Source: Varroa destructor (Eukaryota > Arthropoda > Arachnida > Mesostigmata > Varroidae). Taken from it: a stretch of DNA of 64,000 nt. Shown here piece by piece: positions 1-14,100 of the stretch (positions within the stretch are counted from its first letter, which is position 1; every line of letters starts with the position of its first letter). Below the pieces are notes generated by a model. The model had not been told where the DNA came from. It did no database searches and saw nothing but the letters and a program-made list of their open reading frames with translations. The position numbers and the translations under genes are program-made. The stretch lies in the NCBI RefSeq assembly GCF_002443255.2, contig NW_019211455.1, positions 32,205,778 through 32,269,777 of the forward strand, in the 5' to 3' direction.

Positions 1-3000
1 TACGCCTTGCTCCAAACTATGTATAGAAAAGCTGCTCAGAATTCGTGCCTCAAGATGTAAACTTCACCCCCTGCCTAAGCTAATTCGATCTCTTATCGTG
101 CTACTGTGACTGTGTTTTGCTTTTTATCTCCATAACGGTATGCTCGATGTTCGAAATGTTCCCTTAAGATTTTCCGTCTCTTCTTGGCTATATCAATATC
201 CCATTGACTAGCATAATCTAAGTTTTATTACATGTTTACGTATATGTATTTTTAATTATTACTTATTTTCATTTCGGTTGTTTCTGCTTACATCTAATCT
301 ACCTTATGTATACACAGTTGTATACAGTCTTCACAGTTGTTCTTTGTCTACGGCACTACCAACGGCCCTCGACCAGTCGTCATTAACCCTGACATACATT
401 GAGCATTTCCGATGGTTTCCATACCTCCAGCCCTCTTTATAAGCGTCCAAACATTGTACCGGCTGCTGGCCCAAGCACAATGACTATAAGCAACCTAAAT
501 GCTTATTTTTTATCATAACCTCAACTGCTCCAGGGGAATAGGCCGGAAGATATGTATACCGGTACGAAAAAAGAGTATGTGTGTAGAAAATTCTTCATGA
601 AAAAGTTTTGCAAGCACCCTTAAATGATGCGGTTATGCATTTTTATGGGGGTTCTTACGGAGACACAATAGCTTCGATAAGACGATGGATTTCTACATAT
701 AGGCGTAAACATGTCACTTTCGCTGCTCAACAAAAACAGCTAAAAAGATGCTGTTTATTTCAAACTTTGTAGACTTGAGTTGTTATGTTATGTGCCCCGC
801 TAGAATCTTAAGATCAAAAGGCAATTGTGTATTCTTTAGGTGCCTAAAAATTGCCTTCAAGGTACGCATACAGTGACGCGTACGGCTATCAATTTATTGG
901 CCGAGGACTAAATTACTGGAAACTACACATTTGAGTAAGCACCACTGTCCAAATACACAGTATAATTATCGTTTTCGAATTTTAAATTTGCTTGGTACGG
1001 TATAGAACGACAGTGAAACTATTAAAGTTATTATAGGATTGCAATATTATGATGAAAATCAAGTATAGCGTAAAACTCAGCGAAACTGGGGAAACGATAG
1101 ACCGCTTTGATTCTTAATCATACAGAGCAAAGGTTTTGCACCCCTGCTAGATATAAACAAACGAAACTGAAGTGCTCTAGGCATCACTGAATTGTTAGCT
1201 AATTCGAACAAAGCTCAACCCCGATTATGTGCGCGAAACGTTTTTACTAGAAGGACCTATGACGATAAGTTAGTGTTTATCAGCTTGTACCTCTGAAGTC
1301 CAGATGTAAAACAAATCATTGGGTCGTTAGACAATCGTAGGCAAAAACGAGTCACAGCATTTTCAGATAAGATTTTGTGGCTCTAGGCGAAATTCCGGAG
1401 GCTTGCTTTGGCTTATAGTTGCGGACCCCAGCCATCTATTTGGGTTCATCTTTACAAAAATTTCATATGCCAAACATGGCTGAATCTGTCGCTGCTCGCT
1501 TAGAGCACCCGATTTTCAATTTTTCTTCATTTTAAATGCTCAACGAACTCTTCAAAAGACGAAAAGTACAATTAACTAAGATCGAATATAGAACGTTTGA
1601 AAAGTAGTACCTACCAAATTAGTTATTGCTCTGATTATTAACTGTTCATTCACTAACATAGTTTCAATTTTAACCAATTGTCTACTTTCATCTTTTATAA
1701 GGTAAGCATATCAGGGTGAAATATTAGAACGTTTATATACTTTTAGGTTAGGTTAGGTTAGGTGTTTAATATGATTAGGCCACGTTGATTGATTTTTTTC
1801 TTTGCGTTCGCCCGGTCCTGATAATACGGAGCCTATCTAGCATTTTTGGCCTTTCGAAGGTTGTATCGGTTGTTTGCCTCGGCTAACCAAGTAACGGAAC
1901 AACTGTCAGACGCAACTTTTGAAACGATGGTAAACTTAATGGCACCATTATTATATGGCAGGAGAGCGCAGACTATTTTCTTCATATTTGACTTATTTTT
2001 GTACTATCACAGACAGTGGACACGGTGTCCTAGCGCTATATTAGTCCCAACTATATTGGTCATAATCAGTTGCTCTGCATTGAATGTTTACGATCGTTCT
2101 TTCTTGTACGAACGGACCTAAATGGCCTGTTGCCATGCAGCTGGCTAATAGAATAACTTTTGTCTTAATAAAGAATACACCGCGCTATTGCAATTTGGAC
2201 ACCCTCTTGTCGAATACGAGGAGACTATGGGCAAGTTCTTAGTACACTGCGGAAAATGTGCAAATTCTGACGTCAAACGTTGTGAAAGCCTAAACAAATA
2301 CTAGGAGCTCACTGGGAATTATATTAACAACGCTGTGGTAGCAGAATTTCGCTTCCTCTCTATGGCGAAAAATTGTGATCGATTGGTGTCTTCAGATAAT
2401 ACCCTTCGTGATCTGTCATGCATAATTAAAAAATCAGTATAGCGTATTTCAGTCTTCACTGTTAAATCATCTTCCTGTTAAATAGTGATTTGGATCAGTA
2501 AGTTGATTATCAGTTTCATGATACATACGTCGACGTGACATCTGGACTGCGTACCTTCACAGAAGTGAAGCGGTCGAAATACGTTTATGGTCGACAGACT
2601 AGGTTTTGTTACTTGGACGACTACGTTTAACCTTTTCGCGTCCTTTTCAATATAATCTCTTTTAGCGCAGACGGATGCATCTGGCTATCCTGAGCAGTTC
2701 CTAGTGCGTGCAAGGGTGAAGAATATAGTTTAACATAATTCTAGAAACCGTCCATTGTAACTGATTTGCCTTGTTTTTTTAACACCGTCACAATAAGCCT
2801 GATGATCCGAGTTTATCCTTATGCAGATGATTTTTACTTGACGAAAACACCGGATTCCGCATAGAGTTTTTAGCCATTGAGCAACGTCATGTCCTGCTAT
2901 GAATCAGTTCCCGTCCAAAAAATGAAACGTTTATCCAAGTGTACATAGCGTGCACAGTTAAAATCTACGTCACAAGTTAATTGAAAACTTGTTATCTAAT

Positions 3001-4685
3001 GAGGAAATAGGTAAGGTGCGCTCGAGTTCACGCAGCTTGAAGTAGACCGTCCAATATCACCCGAGATATATCTAAAGAACCTTATTTCCTGTCGAGCTAG
3101 ATTGTTTTCGAACAAGCGACGATATCGTTAGAAAAACTCTCCCGTTTTTTACTAAGCAACATGACATTAGACTCTAGTATTGTTTTTCTAGTCATGTCAC
3201 AGTGCCAGGTCAGCATGAACCCGCCGCTGCTCAATGTAAATTAAAAGTAAATGGCGCACACATCAGACACCTTTGTGAAAGACAGATAACTTCCACCCAC
3301 TTAACCGATCCCTAGGAGTAATAACGTAAAAAAGTAATGTGTTTTAAGAGAAATTAATAAGGAATATGACGACAGCTTTAAGCCTTGAACGTATTAATTG
3401 TGCTAGTTGGTTAATTGATACAAAAGGAAGCTGTTACTCGGTGTGGGGGCTTCACCAGATCCCGCGATACGAAATTCTACCCTGCAAGAACTTCCTCCGG
3501 CTAAGGCCTTGCTGCATTACGCCTGACATGGTGATCATGTCGCTTCTCACCGCAACCGTAGCTTCATGACAATTAAAAAAATTCCTTTTCTGAAGAACAT
3601 CCATCTTGTCTAATTGCTATATATTTTGTATCGATACATATATGAATAGTATATAAAATGTTTAGGTTACCAAAACTACAGTATAAATATGTCCAGTAGT
3701 GTACCAGACAACACCCTTTCCTATGTCAAACCCTTGCCTCCAGGCGTCTTCTGACCTGGCCAGCATTCTGGTATTTTCCGCCAGGAACCGTAGTCTGCGC
3801 TAATAAACTGAAAGCATTGCGAACATAGAATCATAATAAGTAGCTGGAAATGTAAAAGTGTGTTTTTGACGTTTGCGCGTGATCTTAGGTGAATGTCTAT
3901 ATACATTGTATAAAATGTGATGAACTTAGGACCGAGTGTCGCAGATACACAGAACAGTCCAGGAGCTTGGAAGCTTTAGCCAGGACTAATGGCTTTACAT
4001 AACATCCCAGATGGGTCAGTTTATCGCTACCACTGTAGCGTTGTGTAGGACGCCTGACGGGTATTGTGTGAACCGCAAGGCAACCTCATAGACTTGGTGT
4101 TCAGAGCTCGACTTTTAGACCAGCATATGCCTATCGGTCTCGAATGTGTGTACGTCCGTCTGCACTCTGGTCTTTATTGCGCTGGCGCATTTAAGCCTTG
4201 GGCACGTTACTTTCGTTGGGGAAACACTGTCATATGTAAACTACTCGCTCAAGGTAACTTTCGCATTCGAAATATTCTATACGTATATTTCGTATGTCAC
4301 CTGTTTGCATTACGTCTCGCTGTCCCTAGGCTCTTGGGGTGCTTACCTGATTATTATGTATGAATAGAACACACAACTGAACATTTTAGCTTTGTTTGTT
4401 TGCTTTGAAATGTTTTACATAATGCTCACATACTAAATTGCTCAAATGCCAAGTTAAACTACTTATTTCTATTTAATTGTGTCATTTTGTATTACCTGTG
4501 CCCTCATGTGAGTGTGAGGCCTAAAGCAGATGTCGTCAGCTATTCAACCGGACTCTGGTTTTTCTAAGCCACTACAACTGTGTTACTATAACAGATTGTA
4601 TCTTTCAACTTATACGTTTCATTCTTATGCAGTGTAGAACCTTAATCTTTCGTATCGTGTATCGCTGTTGTTGTCACTATTTCAG
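1..4685. other. No defensible gene; possibly 5' intron or flank of the RGK gene
   Basis: Only short open frames without recognisable protein features were seen. The RGK exon at 4686 opens in the middle of coding sequence, so its upstream exon may lie here or before the window. The stretch contains the interstitial TTAGG block. Confidence 0.5.
1743..1762 (+). repeat. Interstitial telomere-type repeat, TTAGG x4
   Basis: Four exact TTAGG units, the telomere repeat of most arthropods, lie in otherwise unremarkable AT-rich sequence. An internal seed this short can arise by chance or by break repair. Confidence 0.85.
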
Positions 4686-5173
4686 CCGGTGAGTCCCCAG
4701 AGATCGCCGGTCTCGCCACACCCCCCATTGTTACGTGGAGACCTGAGTATGCTGTTACGAGGAGGGACTTCTTCAGGCATATCACCGTCGGGGACGTCTC
4801 CTGCAGGCACAGATGCTACACAACAAGACCAGTTCCAGCAACAACATGGCAGAATGCAACGATCACGTTCGTCTCGTGGGACTCGCAACGGCGGTGCAAA
4901 CAACGCTGGCGGTGGGAGCCAATCACCTCGAGGGGGCGCTACTTTTTCCAGTAGCCACAAAGGCCAATCATACCAACAGCAGTCGTTCCCATTTCCTCAG
5001 TTAAACAGTCTGCCCACGGCTGGAAGCACAACCATCAACAATATAATAGCTTCGCCAACAGCCTCGGCAGCTGCCACCGCGGCAAGCAATACTTCGACGA
5101 CGATAACAACAACTAACGTTACGAGTTTTCTTCTTCAACAAGCTAGTACAAAACTGATGGGCAGTGGCGGTGG
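4686..5173 (+). CDS. Rgk: RGK gene, N-terminal exon A (Ser/Pro then Gln/Gly/Ala/Thr-rich)
   Basis: The acceptor is ctatttcag before 4686 and the donor GTAAGT follows 5173. The open frame starts PVSPQRSPVSPHPPLLRGDL, passes through a basic RSRSSRGTRNGG patch, a glycine stretch, QQQ and an Ala/Thr-rich end. The SP-rich start and low-complexity end are typical of disordered N-terminal extensions. No start codon can be assigned: the first ATG in the correct frame inside the exon lies after SP-rich sequence that already looks coding, so an upstream exon is expected. The exon leaves two bases (phase 2), which does not match exon B. Confidence 0.7.
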
Positions 5174-8100
5174 TAAGTAAGCATTGTGCTATAGAACAAT
5201 AGTGTTATAGGTGGTCAATGCTAAAGAAAGGTGCCTTTTACAGAGCAACGAAGAAGGAAATCGCTGACTAGTATGAACGCTATTACACTATGCCGACGGT
5301 CTTCCTGCCGCGATAACCGGCTAGACATTTTAGTGGGGGGGGGGGGGGGGGTGCTTGACTGTATACGAAAGAGATGATTCCAATCTCATACAGTAAAAAT
5401 AGCCAAACCAAAAAATTAATAAAACAATAAGTTATAACCGGCAATCGGAGACAGTAGAAACGATTGTGACGATTCAATACAGGTATGAGACATTTTCGAT
5501 TTCCCATCCGGCCGGCGCGGCTATTAAATTTTCAATCTATTACATTAATGCCACTCAGACTGCACGTTTATAACTTATTTAAACTGCTACCTTTACTGCC
5601 ACTGAGATCGCAGTCTATAGATACGTATTCGTTTGTCCGTATCGAGCATTTTTCGTAGGCCCAGCAAAGGATTTGACAGAGATAACAATAGCAGTGGTTA
5701 ATCACTAACAATGTCTATCTAGGACATGATGCAGGTCTGTTTTTAAGAATCGGATGTTAAAGCCGAAGCCTGCGGTCGTCTTAATGACGCCTCCTAAACA
5801 GTTTTTGTAAGAATATTTTATCGGCTAACGAAGTCAAAGGAAAACTTTTATTTACCCGGTAGAGGAGACTTTTTATCACTCTCTGACAGATTTCGCTAAC
5901 ATTCACACAAGTGTCTTAATCTAAATATAACTAGTATAGCTCGTCGGGTTCCCGTTCATTACTATCGAACGGCTTTAGGCTTCCAACAGGGTCGTGGTAG
6001 CCACTAGTTTTAGTGTCTACTACGTAAGCTGTCCTTAATTATCATGGCCAAATATTGATGCTTTCAGTTAGCACAATTGGTCGTATTTTGGGCTTTGTGC
6101 ACGAATCTTCTATTGGACATGGAAAGACGATGATTTTTGAGGGCACTGGTGTGAGGTAGGCTTGCCCATCTTTTTGTTAGTCCAGTATCCTCCAACGCAG
6201 AGCGAGACATCGCTTATTTATGACGATATGTTTCTCATTATATTATGAATGCTATTGGCTTTACGAAATAGCCCTAATTCTACGTTGACAATTTTCGCCA
6301 ATAAAAAAAAAAAGTCGAGAGTGAAGCTCGAACTGCTTTACCCAGCGATATCATCGACAAAACAGAATGATTTGATTTTAGCAACGAAATTTTAAAATCT
6401 TTACTCCCTAAAATGATCTGGCGTCCTTAATATTAAAACCACACATTGTGACACACATGTGAGTTGCACATTGTGACAATGAAAGTCATATTACTAACAT
6501 CTTTCTGTGACGGAATGTAATAGTTTCGAATAAAATTGTTTCACAGTTGTCACGTCGACTGTTTGTTTGTATAATACGTGACTGCGTTTGGCGCGATACG
6601 CTATATAGTAGTATGTGACGAGGCTTGCACCACCTGTTCGTTGTATCACAAGATCGATTTCGGCCTGTTTTACGTACAAATAGTTTGTCCAGTTAGTTAA
6701 TATAGTTTCTATTCTAAGCGTTGCTTTTCTTTCAGGTTTGATTATTTCACGATCAAAATAAAAGATCGTATTATTTCTATATATCTGTAGATATAGTGGA
6801 AATTGCATATATATATATATATATCAGAAGTCGTTAACTGATCCGACCCCTTTATTCGTAAATAAGGAAATTTCTGCTGAATGGACCTTCTAAAGGATCG
6901 CTTAAATAAAAAAAAAAAAGAACAACAAAACATCTAGCGAAACACGAAGCTTAAGTACATACTTCTGTTTCATCTGATTTTGATCAAACCGATATCTATC
7001 GGTAGCTCTTTTGTTACATGTAATTGTGTATGTATTATTTCCATATCTATGGATAATGCCGCTGCAGCCGTCAAGCGACGGCTGCAGCGAATGGGCCTAT
7101 TATGTTAATAGGCGTGTTCGAGCTTTTAGGGGAAGCCCGCTTTGAAATCTTTTATTGAGAACATGTCAGATCATTAAGTTGAACCTGGTAAAATTGTTGC
7201 TCACCTAATTTATGGAAGCCTTTTCGCTCTTCCTAATAGCTTGAGAAGGTGTACGTTTTCCTACTTCGCCAGGGTACTTAACCGGAACTGAACCATAAAG
7301 GTTTACTAGACTCTGTAATTTTTTAAGATCACTGGCGTGCTTACGACGGACTTTTTACGCGCTGTTGTTCAAGAACATGGATGTATTTCTGTAGAAAGGA
7401 TCTAAATAGACTACAACACATATCATATGGAGGATGTTTATTAAGGCAGGCTTGGTACGACCGTTTGCATCGATAGACGCTAGCGGGTCCCATGAAAAAG
7501 TAAATTTTCCATAGTGCGCTAGTCCTTACTATCTTATATTTAATACTATATATCTACTACTACATATCTAATCTATACGAGCTTTGTATCATAATACAAC
7601 AAAATAAGGTTTCACTGAGTAAAAAGTCTCGTCGAAAAATCTGGCTTGGAGCGACATGCGTGCAAAGGATTATAAATCGGACGTCGTACAATTATGTATT
7701 TTCGCCGTAAAGCTTTTTTTTTTTGTTTTGACGGTGATTAAGCATTAGCGCCTGCCTATACGTTTAGAGCTACGTTATGGTTTCAACAATATTAATCATT
7801 GTTCATGCAGATAACAACGTACCATATAAGGGTTGACCTTTTTCCCCTACAAGGTCGGCTTTTTTCCATCGATGTTTCACAACCGTATTACGATGGAAGG
7901 GCTTCCAGCAAAGGTTTTTGTCCATGGCTTGACTGTATCAGTTAACACTCCTTCTCTAACCTACAACAAAGTAAAATTGATCAATTAAAGATTTGCTGTC
8001 CATATCTGGAGTCCTACATGCGTGTTTGTGCCTTGCTTATAGATGTGTTTTTCTCCTTACACTCTAATTCTAACGAATATCAACAGCGTCACATTTAGCC

Positions 8101-11100
8101 TTAAGTGTTCTTTCGCTTACTTTGCTTTATCCTCTCTGTAAACATGTTGGTAATCCATCATAACCTTTTTCACAAACAAGCCCTTTTGATGTTTAACAGC
8201 CGTCTTTGGTTGGCCTTGGTGGTGGCCTTTTGTCACATCATCTTTTGTACGAATTGTGCAACCGTACGTATATTTTTATACCGACCCAAGAATAAATAGT
8301 GAATTATTTTTTTTTTTTTACTTTACGACCAAAAGTAGGGGTGATGTTGTTTGTTTCTATAGATAGCAGCCAATCGGTTAGTAATCTTTGTTTATTTGGT
8401 AAGTCTGCTCCTCCTTTATGACTATCAATCATAAATATTAGACGTGGACCGCACGACGACACCCCTTGATCAGTCCTAAAGTTCAATGCTGGACCTGAAA
8501 TTGTTTAATTCCGATCCTCTTCTGCAATTGAATCGTTCAGGTCGCTCGTACTGATCGTTTCTAGCTCTATACTTGATTGCAGTTGTTGCTTTTAAAGTGT
8601 AAGGCTTTTTTCTATGTTTCCGTTCAGTGCTCGCCTCGAATTAAATTCGTATTCGACACTGGGCGTTCTTTCTCCATGTGACTCACCTGCGAAGTAGGAT
8701 TTCTAGAAACGTATCATTGCCGGCCTCTTATTGTACGGCTTCTCGTGTACCGGTATCGTCGTTTTTTCCGTTACCTCTTGCCACCTTCTCAGCTATTTGC
8801 TACTCGATTTAAGCCTCACTTTGAATATTCTTTCCCTCTTTGTCAAATTTTGCGATCGTACGTTCAGCTCCACGAGACACTAGAAGGTATCTCAAAAGAT
8901 AAACGACTACTCGCAGACCATTAAACAACAGCTGTGTGTATACACATGAGAAGAACTTCGAGGGAAGCGTATTGTTTTTAAAGCACGAAACAAAGCTACA
9001 AACAGAAGTTCGTCACAGAAGATCAGCCGGTAAGCATGATACTTTAACGAAACTCACTAGTGCAGGTAAGAGGTAAAAAGGAACTGGGAATAAATGCGAA
9101 AAACGTATATATAGGAACAATCCCTTAGCTACAGCCTCGTTATCTATTAAACAAGAATCTACTGGCTAAATAGGGCGAAAAGACAGGTCTAGCCTTGTCA
9201 TAAGAACCATTAACGACTGCTATTTTGAGAAAAAGCAAGAATGTCATTCTTAATGGTGGGCGGTCTTTCGATCGATACCGCGGTTCATGACAAACAACAT
9301 GTTAATTAGGCATATACTTATATATATATATATATATATATATATGGGGCGGATTTTTATCGGAAACTGACAGAGCATCAACTAGGAGCTCTTTATTTTC
9401 CTTTTTGACCGTAATATCGGGCCATCGCTATCGGTGCTGCTGCATTTGAGCAGCATACGTGTATTTCCCGAGTGCTTCTTCCTGTTGCTAGATGGCATTA
9501 TCTGATGATTATAGAGTATCAGAAGTTTTCATTATGCTGAAAATACACTTACAATTTTGAAATCGAAGATCACTCATTCAGGTATCGTCACACGGACGAA
9601 ATTTCGGAAAGAAACTTTAGATTACTAAATTAGCCTTACGCAAGACCCTCTTCGAATGTAAATAACGGAAGCGTGAGAGCTGGAATTGAAGCCGACCCAT
9701 CTGAGAGTGCGCGGGTGTAGATTGAGCATATCATACCTGTATATCTGGATCATATTATTAAGATTAAAAAAAATTAGATAAATAGATTCCATATGATTGG
9801 AGCGAAGATTACGAACAAAGACCTAAAGACGCTTGCATTTTTTTGCTGTCACGCTACAAAAGTGACCCGCTCTTGCACCGAATTATGACTTGTGGTCAAA
9901 ATGAATGATTACCGCAGACATTCACGTGTCACTAAACGGATGTAACTAACCTTGCGTGACATCACCCTAAAACAAAAGCTATATAGCTGCTATGTGTTTT
10001 TTTTTTTTTTTTTTTGTTTGGTGTTAATAAATGCACGTGTTATTCAATACAGTTCCATAAGTTTTGGTTCGTCAATTATGGCTAACTATACGGCCGACAA
10101 TTGGCTAAAGTGATGAAAAACCACCACAAACAAATAACTTTTGTTCTATGCGACCACTTTTTGTGTTTTCAGGCGGGGGCGCCGGAACCATGATGGAGCA
10201 AGTGCCTGGCGAAAATGTCGTGGGGGGCGGAATCAGCTCCGGGCGCGGGCAACGATACAGCATAGACTACACAACTCTCACCGAAATGGATCGTATGCGA
10301 GTCATGCAGCAGGTGAATAGTTTACGTCAGAGACTGGTAATTGGCATAGTGATCTTTTATAAAACTAACCTAAAAATAAAAACCCTAACCCCATTCGTTT
10401 TTTGAATCTTAATTGAGTTTATGGGACAAACTACTATCACTGGAACACCTTCTTTGAGGTAATTCTAATTGAAGTAGGTGTACTAATGGTTGGGTACTCA
10501 TGTTACAATGGGAGAGAATAATTTCAGCAAAAAAAAAGTTAGGCTTAGAATAACTTGTACTAAATGTTTTAACTTACCAAACCGATGAGACGCAGCGGAA
10601 TCAACAACGACAAATAGATAAATAGATTGTGAAACGGTCATCTTGTTGCGAGTTGAAAAGTAGATCCGCGATTTTATGAGTACTGTGACCAGGATAAAGC
10701 AAATGCCGTGTCAAGGCCAATAACTTTGCCACCAGGACAAAGGTAATGCGGCGCTTTGAGCTTGCCCTGTGCGCCAAACGGTGATTGTTAGATCTAAATA
10801 TCACTTACCATCATTTAATTTTAATATCATTATCGATTATTTGGTTTAAATAACCTTTCAAATCATCATATAGCTACTTAATAACACTATTAATGTTAAG
10901 ATAGCTTTTCCTTTTCAAAAGAGTTAATAAGATTAAATGTTTTATTTACGGAATAGAAACTACTTCGTGATTTAGAAAATCTCTGACCGTGCGGGGCTGC
11001 AAAGAAAAATTGGTTTCAAAGCAGGATATTAATAAAAATTTATTAGCGAGGTCGTAGCCACTCAGCATTTCTCTCAACTTTGCTTGACGAAACTATGCTT

Positions 11101-14100
11101 CTATTGAGCTCTGAATATAGGTTCTAGAGCTATCGAAGGCAACATAATGTTATAATGAAAAATAGACTCGTGACTTAGCAGTCTACGCTAATAGGTTTAT
11201 GGACAAAAGCAAGGGCACCGTGTCGTGTATGGCCGGCTCTTTTATGAGAAAACAAAAAAGCTACGAGCGATAGCTCAAGGGTCGACGATGTTATCATGCC
11301 CACCAAAATTCAATCCTTCTTATTCTATAAAAATAGATTTACACGTTTATGTGTGCGATAATAATACCAATGAAGCAAGCCGCATTGTCAGCAGTTCCTA
11401 GGTTAGATGGACTCGCTGGCTAACGTGTAGCGTTGCTAGAAAATAGAACCGTTCCTAACTCATGGAAACGTGCGCGCTGTCTTTCCGCGATGCTCGGCAC
11501 AATTTTTTACAACAGTAGCGTCCACAGTTTGATATGTATGCTCAGTGTTCGTTCCGGACCTTCTGATGTTATTTACCAAGAATGATATCCAGAGCACGAA
11601 AAAGGACCTCGTAAATGAATCTACCATTCCCCTGCGCACGTTTTCACCTTAACGTTGAGCGACTGACCCATTCCATAGCGCAGCAGATCATGGTACACTA
11701 CCAAACTGGACATGCCTTCCGAACGGGTCTATTTTGAGAAAATATGCAGCGATCTTTTATAGCGTTGTTTTAGTTTTGATGGCATCTACGCATGCTAATA
11801 GGACAGCATTCATTGTCTTTACTTGTCTCTGAGGTTGTCACATTTCATCCGAGTACCCGCAGAATCGAAGTTTTGTACGGGGAATAGGTCCTTTGGCCAG
11901 CCGTTTCGATTAATCCTAATTATGACTATGCAAAACAAGGATCTCCCTGATAGAGTTGCCGGTAGTCGTAAAACGGCTCAAGGTCGATCGTAAAGGGGCG
12001 TACACAATGTTAGACAATTATGAACCTTAAATTAAGGTATATTAGCCAACTAACTTCTAAGGAAGCATTTGGTACTTCCAATATACCATTTATCAAAGTC
12101 GAATCAAAAACTGGGTTGCAACTAGCTGGGTTGGGATATTACCATTATTTGTCGTGTATTTGTTGCCTTCTTTCCTGTTAATAAATATGAATAAAAACAG
12201 ATGACGTTAAAATATGTGCGAAGAGATTTTCTCACGTTCCATTGGAACAATATTTTTTCTTCACGAAGAGTACTTTGTCGTCAATTTGCCAACAGCAATA
12301 ACCGTGGCGATGATCAAAATTTGATTTAGTGTATAAATACAGTAGGACAACTTCGGCCTGATTATTGCTACGGGTTTCGATGTTCATCTACTTTTTTCCA
12401 GTAAATGCTAGAGCATGGCAGCTCACATAACAGTCGTTCGACTCATGTACAAACATACAAAAGTTATCTGCCATTATAAATCATTGTTACTATTATAAGG
12501 AAGGCGGAAAACGTTTGGTTTGAGGCTGGTCAGAAAGGTCGAACATGAAAGGTCCGTCTATTATCCTGTGGATTTCACGCGCCATAAGGATGGCATCGAT
12601 GGGCCAGACACATTTCGTGAGCTCCGGCGTTGACCAAATGAATGTTCGTTATCCGTTACTACGTATCAGAAGGGAAGTGCCCGATATCACCGAGTGAATT
12701 AGCTTCGTTGAGCGAAACAACGGCCAAGTGTGAGCTACATGTTCCTCAAGGTTCGCCAGCTCATTATTTGCGAAAAAGGCTGATGTCAGTGAAGTGCTAC
12801 TTCTAAGAAGTCGCAGAGAAAAGCCTCACCTGAGATTCTGCCGTCTTTTACCGCAACATTTACTGCATAAAAGTCAATGGCAATGACAATCTTGCGACAA
12901 CAAGCATATATATAACGTTTTTTCTGTAGCATGGCTAGGGCCATTTTGTGATAAGAATAATTCTGAACGCTTTTTGTTCTGACACTTACCCCTATTGTTC
13001 AGATCTGTAAACTTCGTTTCTCATTTGAAAATCGACCCTTGGCTTCAGCTCCCCAGATGGCGACTTTGGAAGGGAACTCCCCTTGGAAGAGCCTCTAGCG
13101 TGTGAGAGATTTGTGCCAGGCAGCGTGCGGAATATTGCCCAACTTCCGAGTTTTCACACATACCACCAGACTTGGAGGGTGTTCGTATGTATTTCTGCTA
13201 ATCATACTGATTGTAATCGAAGTTCATATTTGGATTAGAGAAAGCTTCGACAGCTAAAAATTCCTTCGTAGGTTCGCATAACCTGGATCACTTAATTCCC
13301 TAGTATTTAATTGACCATAGCAAGGTCTGTCTAGCTACCTCGACCTGATTGTCCTATCCGTAACATGTCGTTTTCACTTGCATGCACAGCTTGTATTTTC
13401 TCAATCCATGTCATTATCTAGCATTATTTTGTAATGGAGCATAACCTTAATCACTAGATGAGAGTACGGCTCTAGAGTTGGAGTTGTCCTTCGACTGACA
13501 ATCGCGAGGTTGGTCTCAAACGAGAGGTCGTTCCTTAAACGGCTTCTGTAAAGAGTCACTGAGAGAGCAAAGAAACATCTCACAGTTCCTAGCGAAACTT
13601 CATTTCGAGGAATTGATATTACCACTTGTTGAATCTACTCAAGGTAGCGGGATCTAGAAAAACTAATTATCGAGACGTTGCTTCTACATGTAATATAAAT
13701 GTTGTCAATTGGATGACAGACGAGACGGAGCTTTGATCCCACAGCTTCTAGGTACAATGTAAGTGCATGCCTTTGAGTCATTATAGCTGCTCCTATTATC
13801 TATTTCGCACTTTTTATTTGTTTATGATTACCATATTTTACGAATAGCTGAAACTAGCGGTAATGTCCAATGCTACCACTCTGTTTACCTCGAAATCTGC
13901 ACACGCTTCGTAAAGTAACAGACTCAGTGCAATGCATTTTTCCGTTTAGCGGTTGTATTCCAAGCACTAGTGTTAAACAAGTGCGGGTAGTGTTTCTTTT
14001 ATCTTTCATTATTACCTTGCTACGCATTGGCTTTTTAATTTGTGTCTGCATAGTGAAACTCTCATGCTAATCCTATTCAAAAACCGCTGATAAAGTTTAT

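Noticed and set aside
4682..4960. 92-codon open frame on - across RGK exon A
   Set aside because: It is the antisense shadow of a confirmed GC-rich coding exon; composition follows the complement and no homology was seen.
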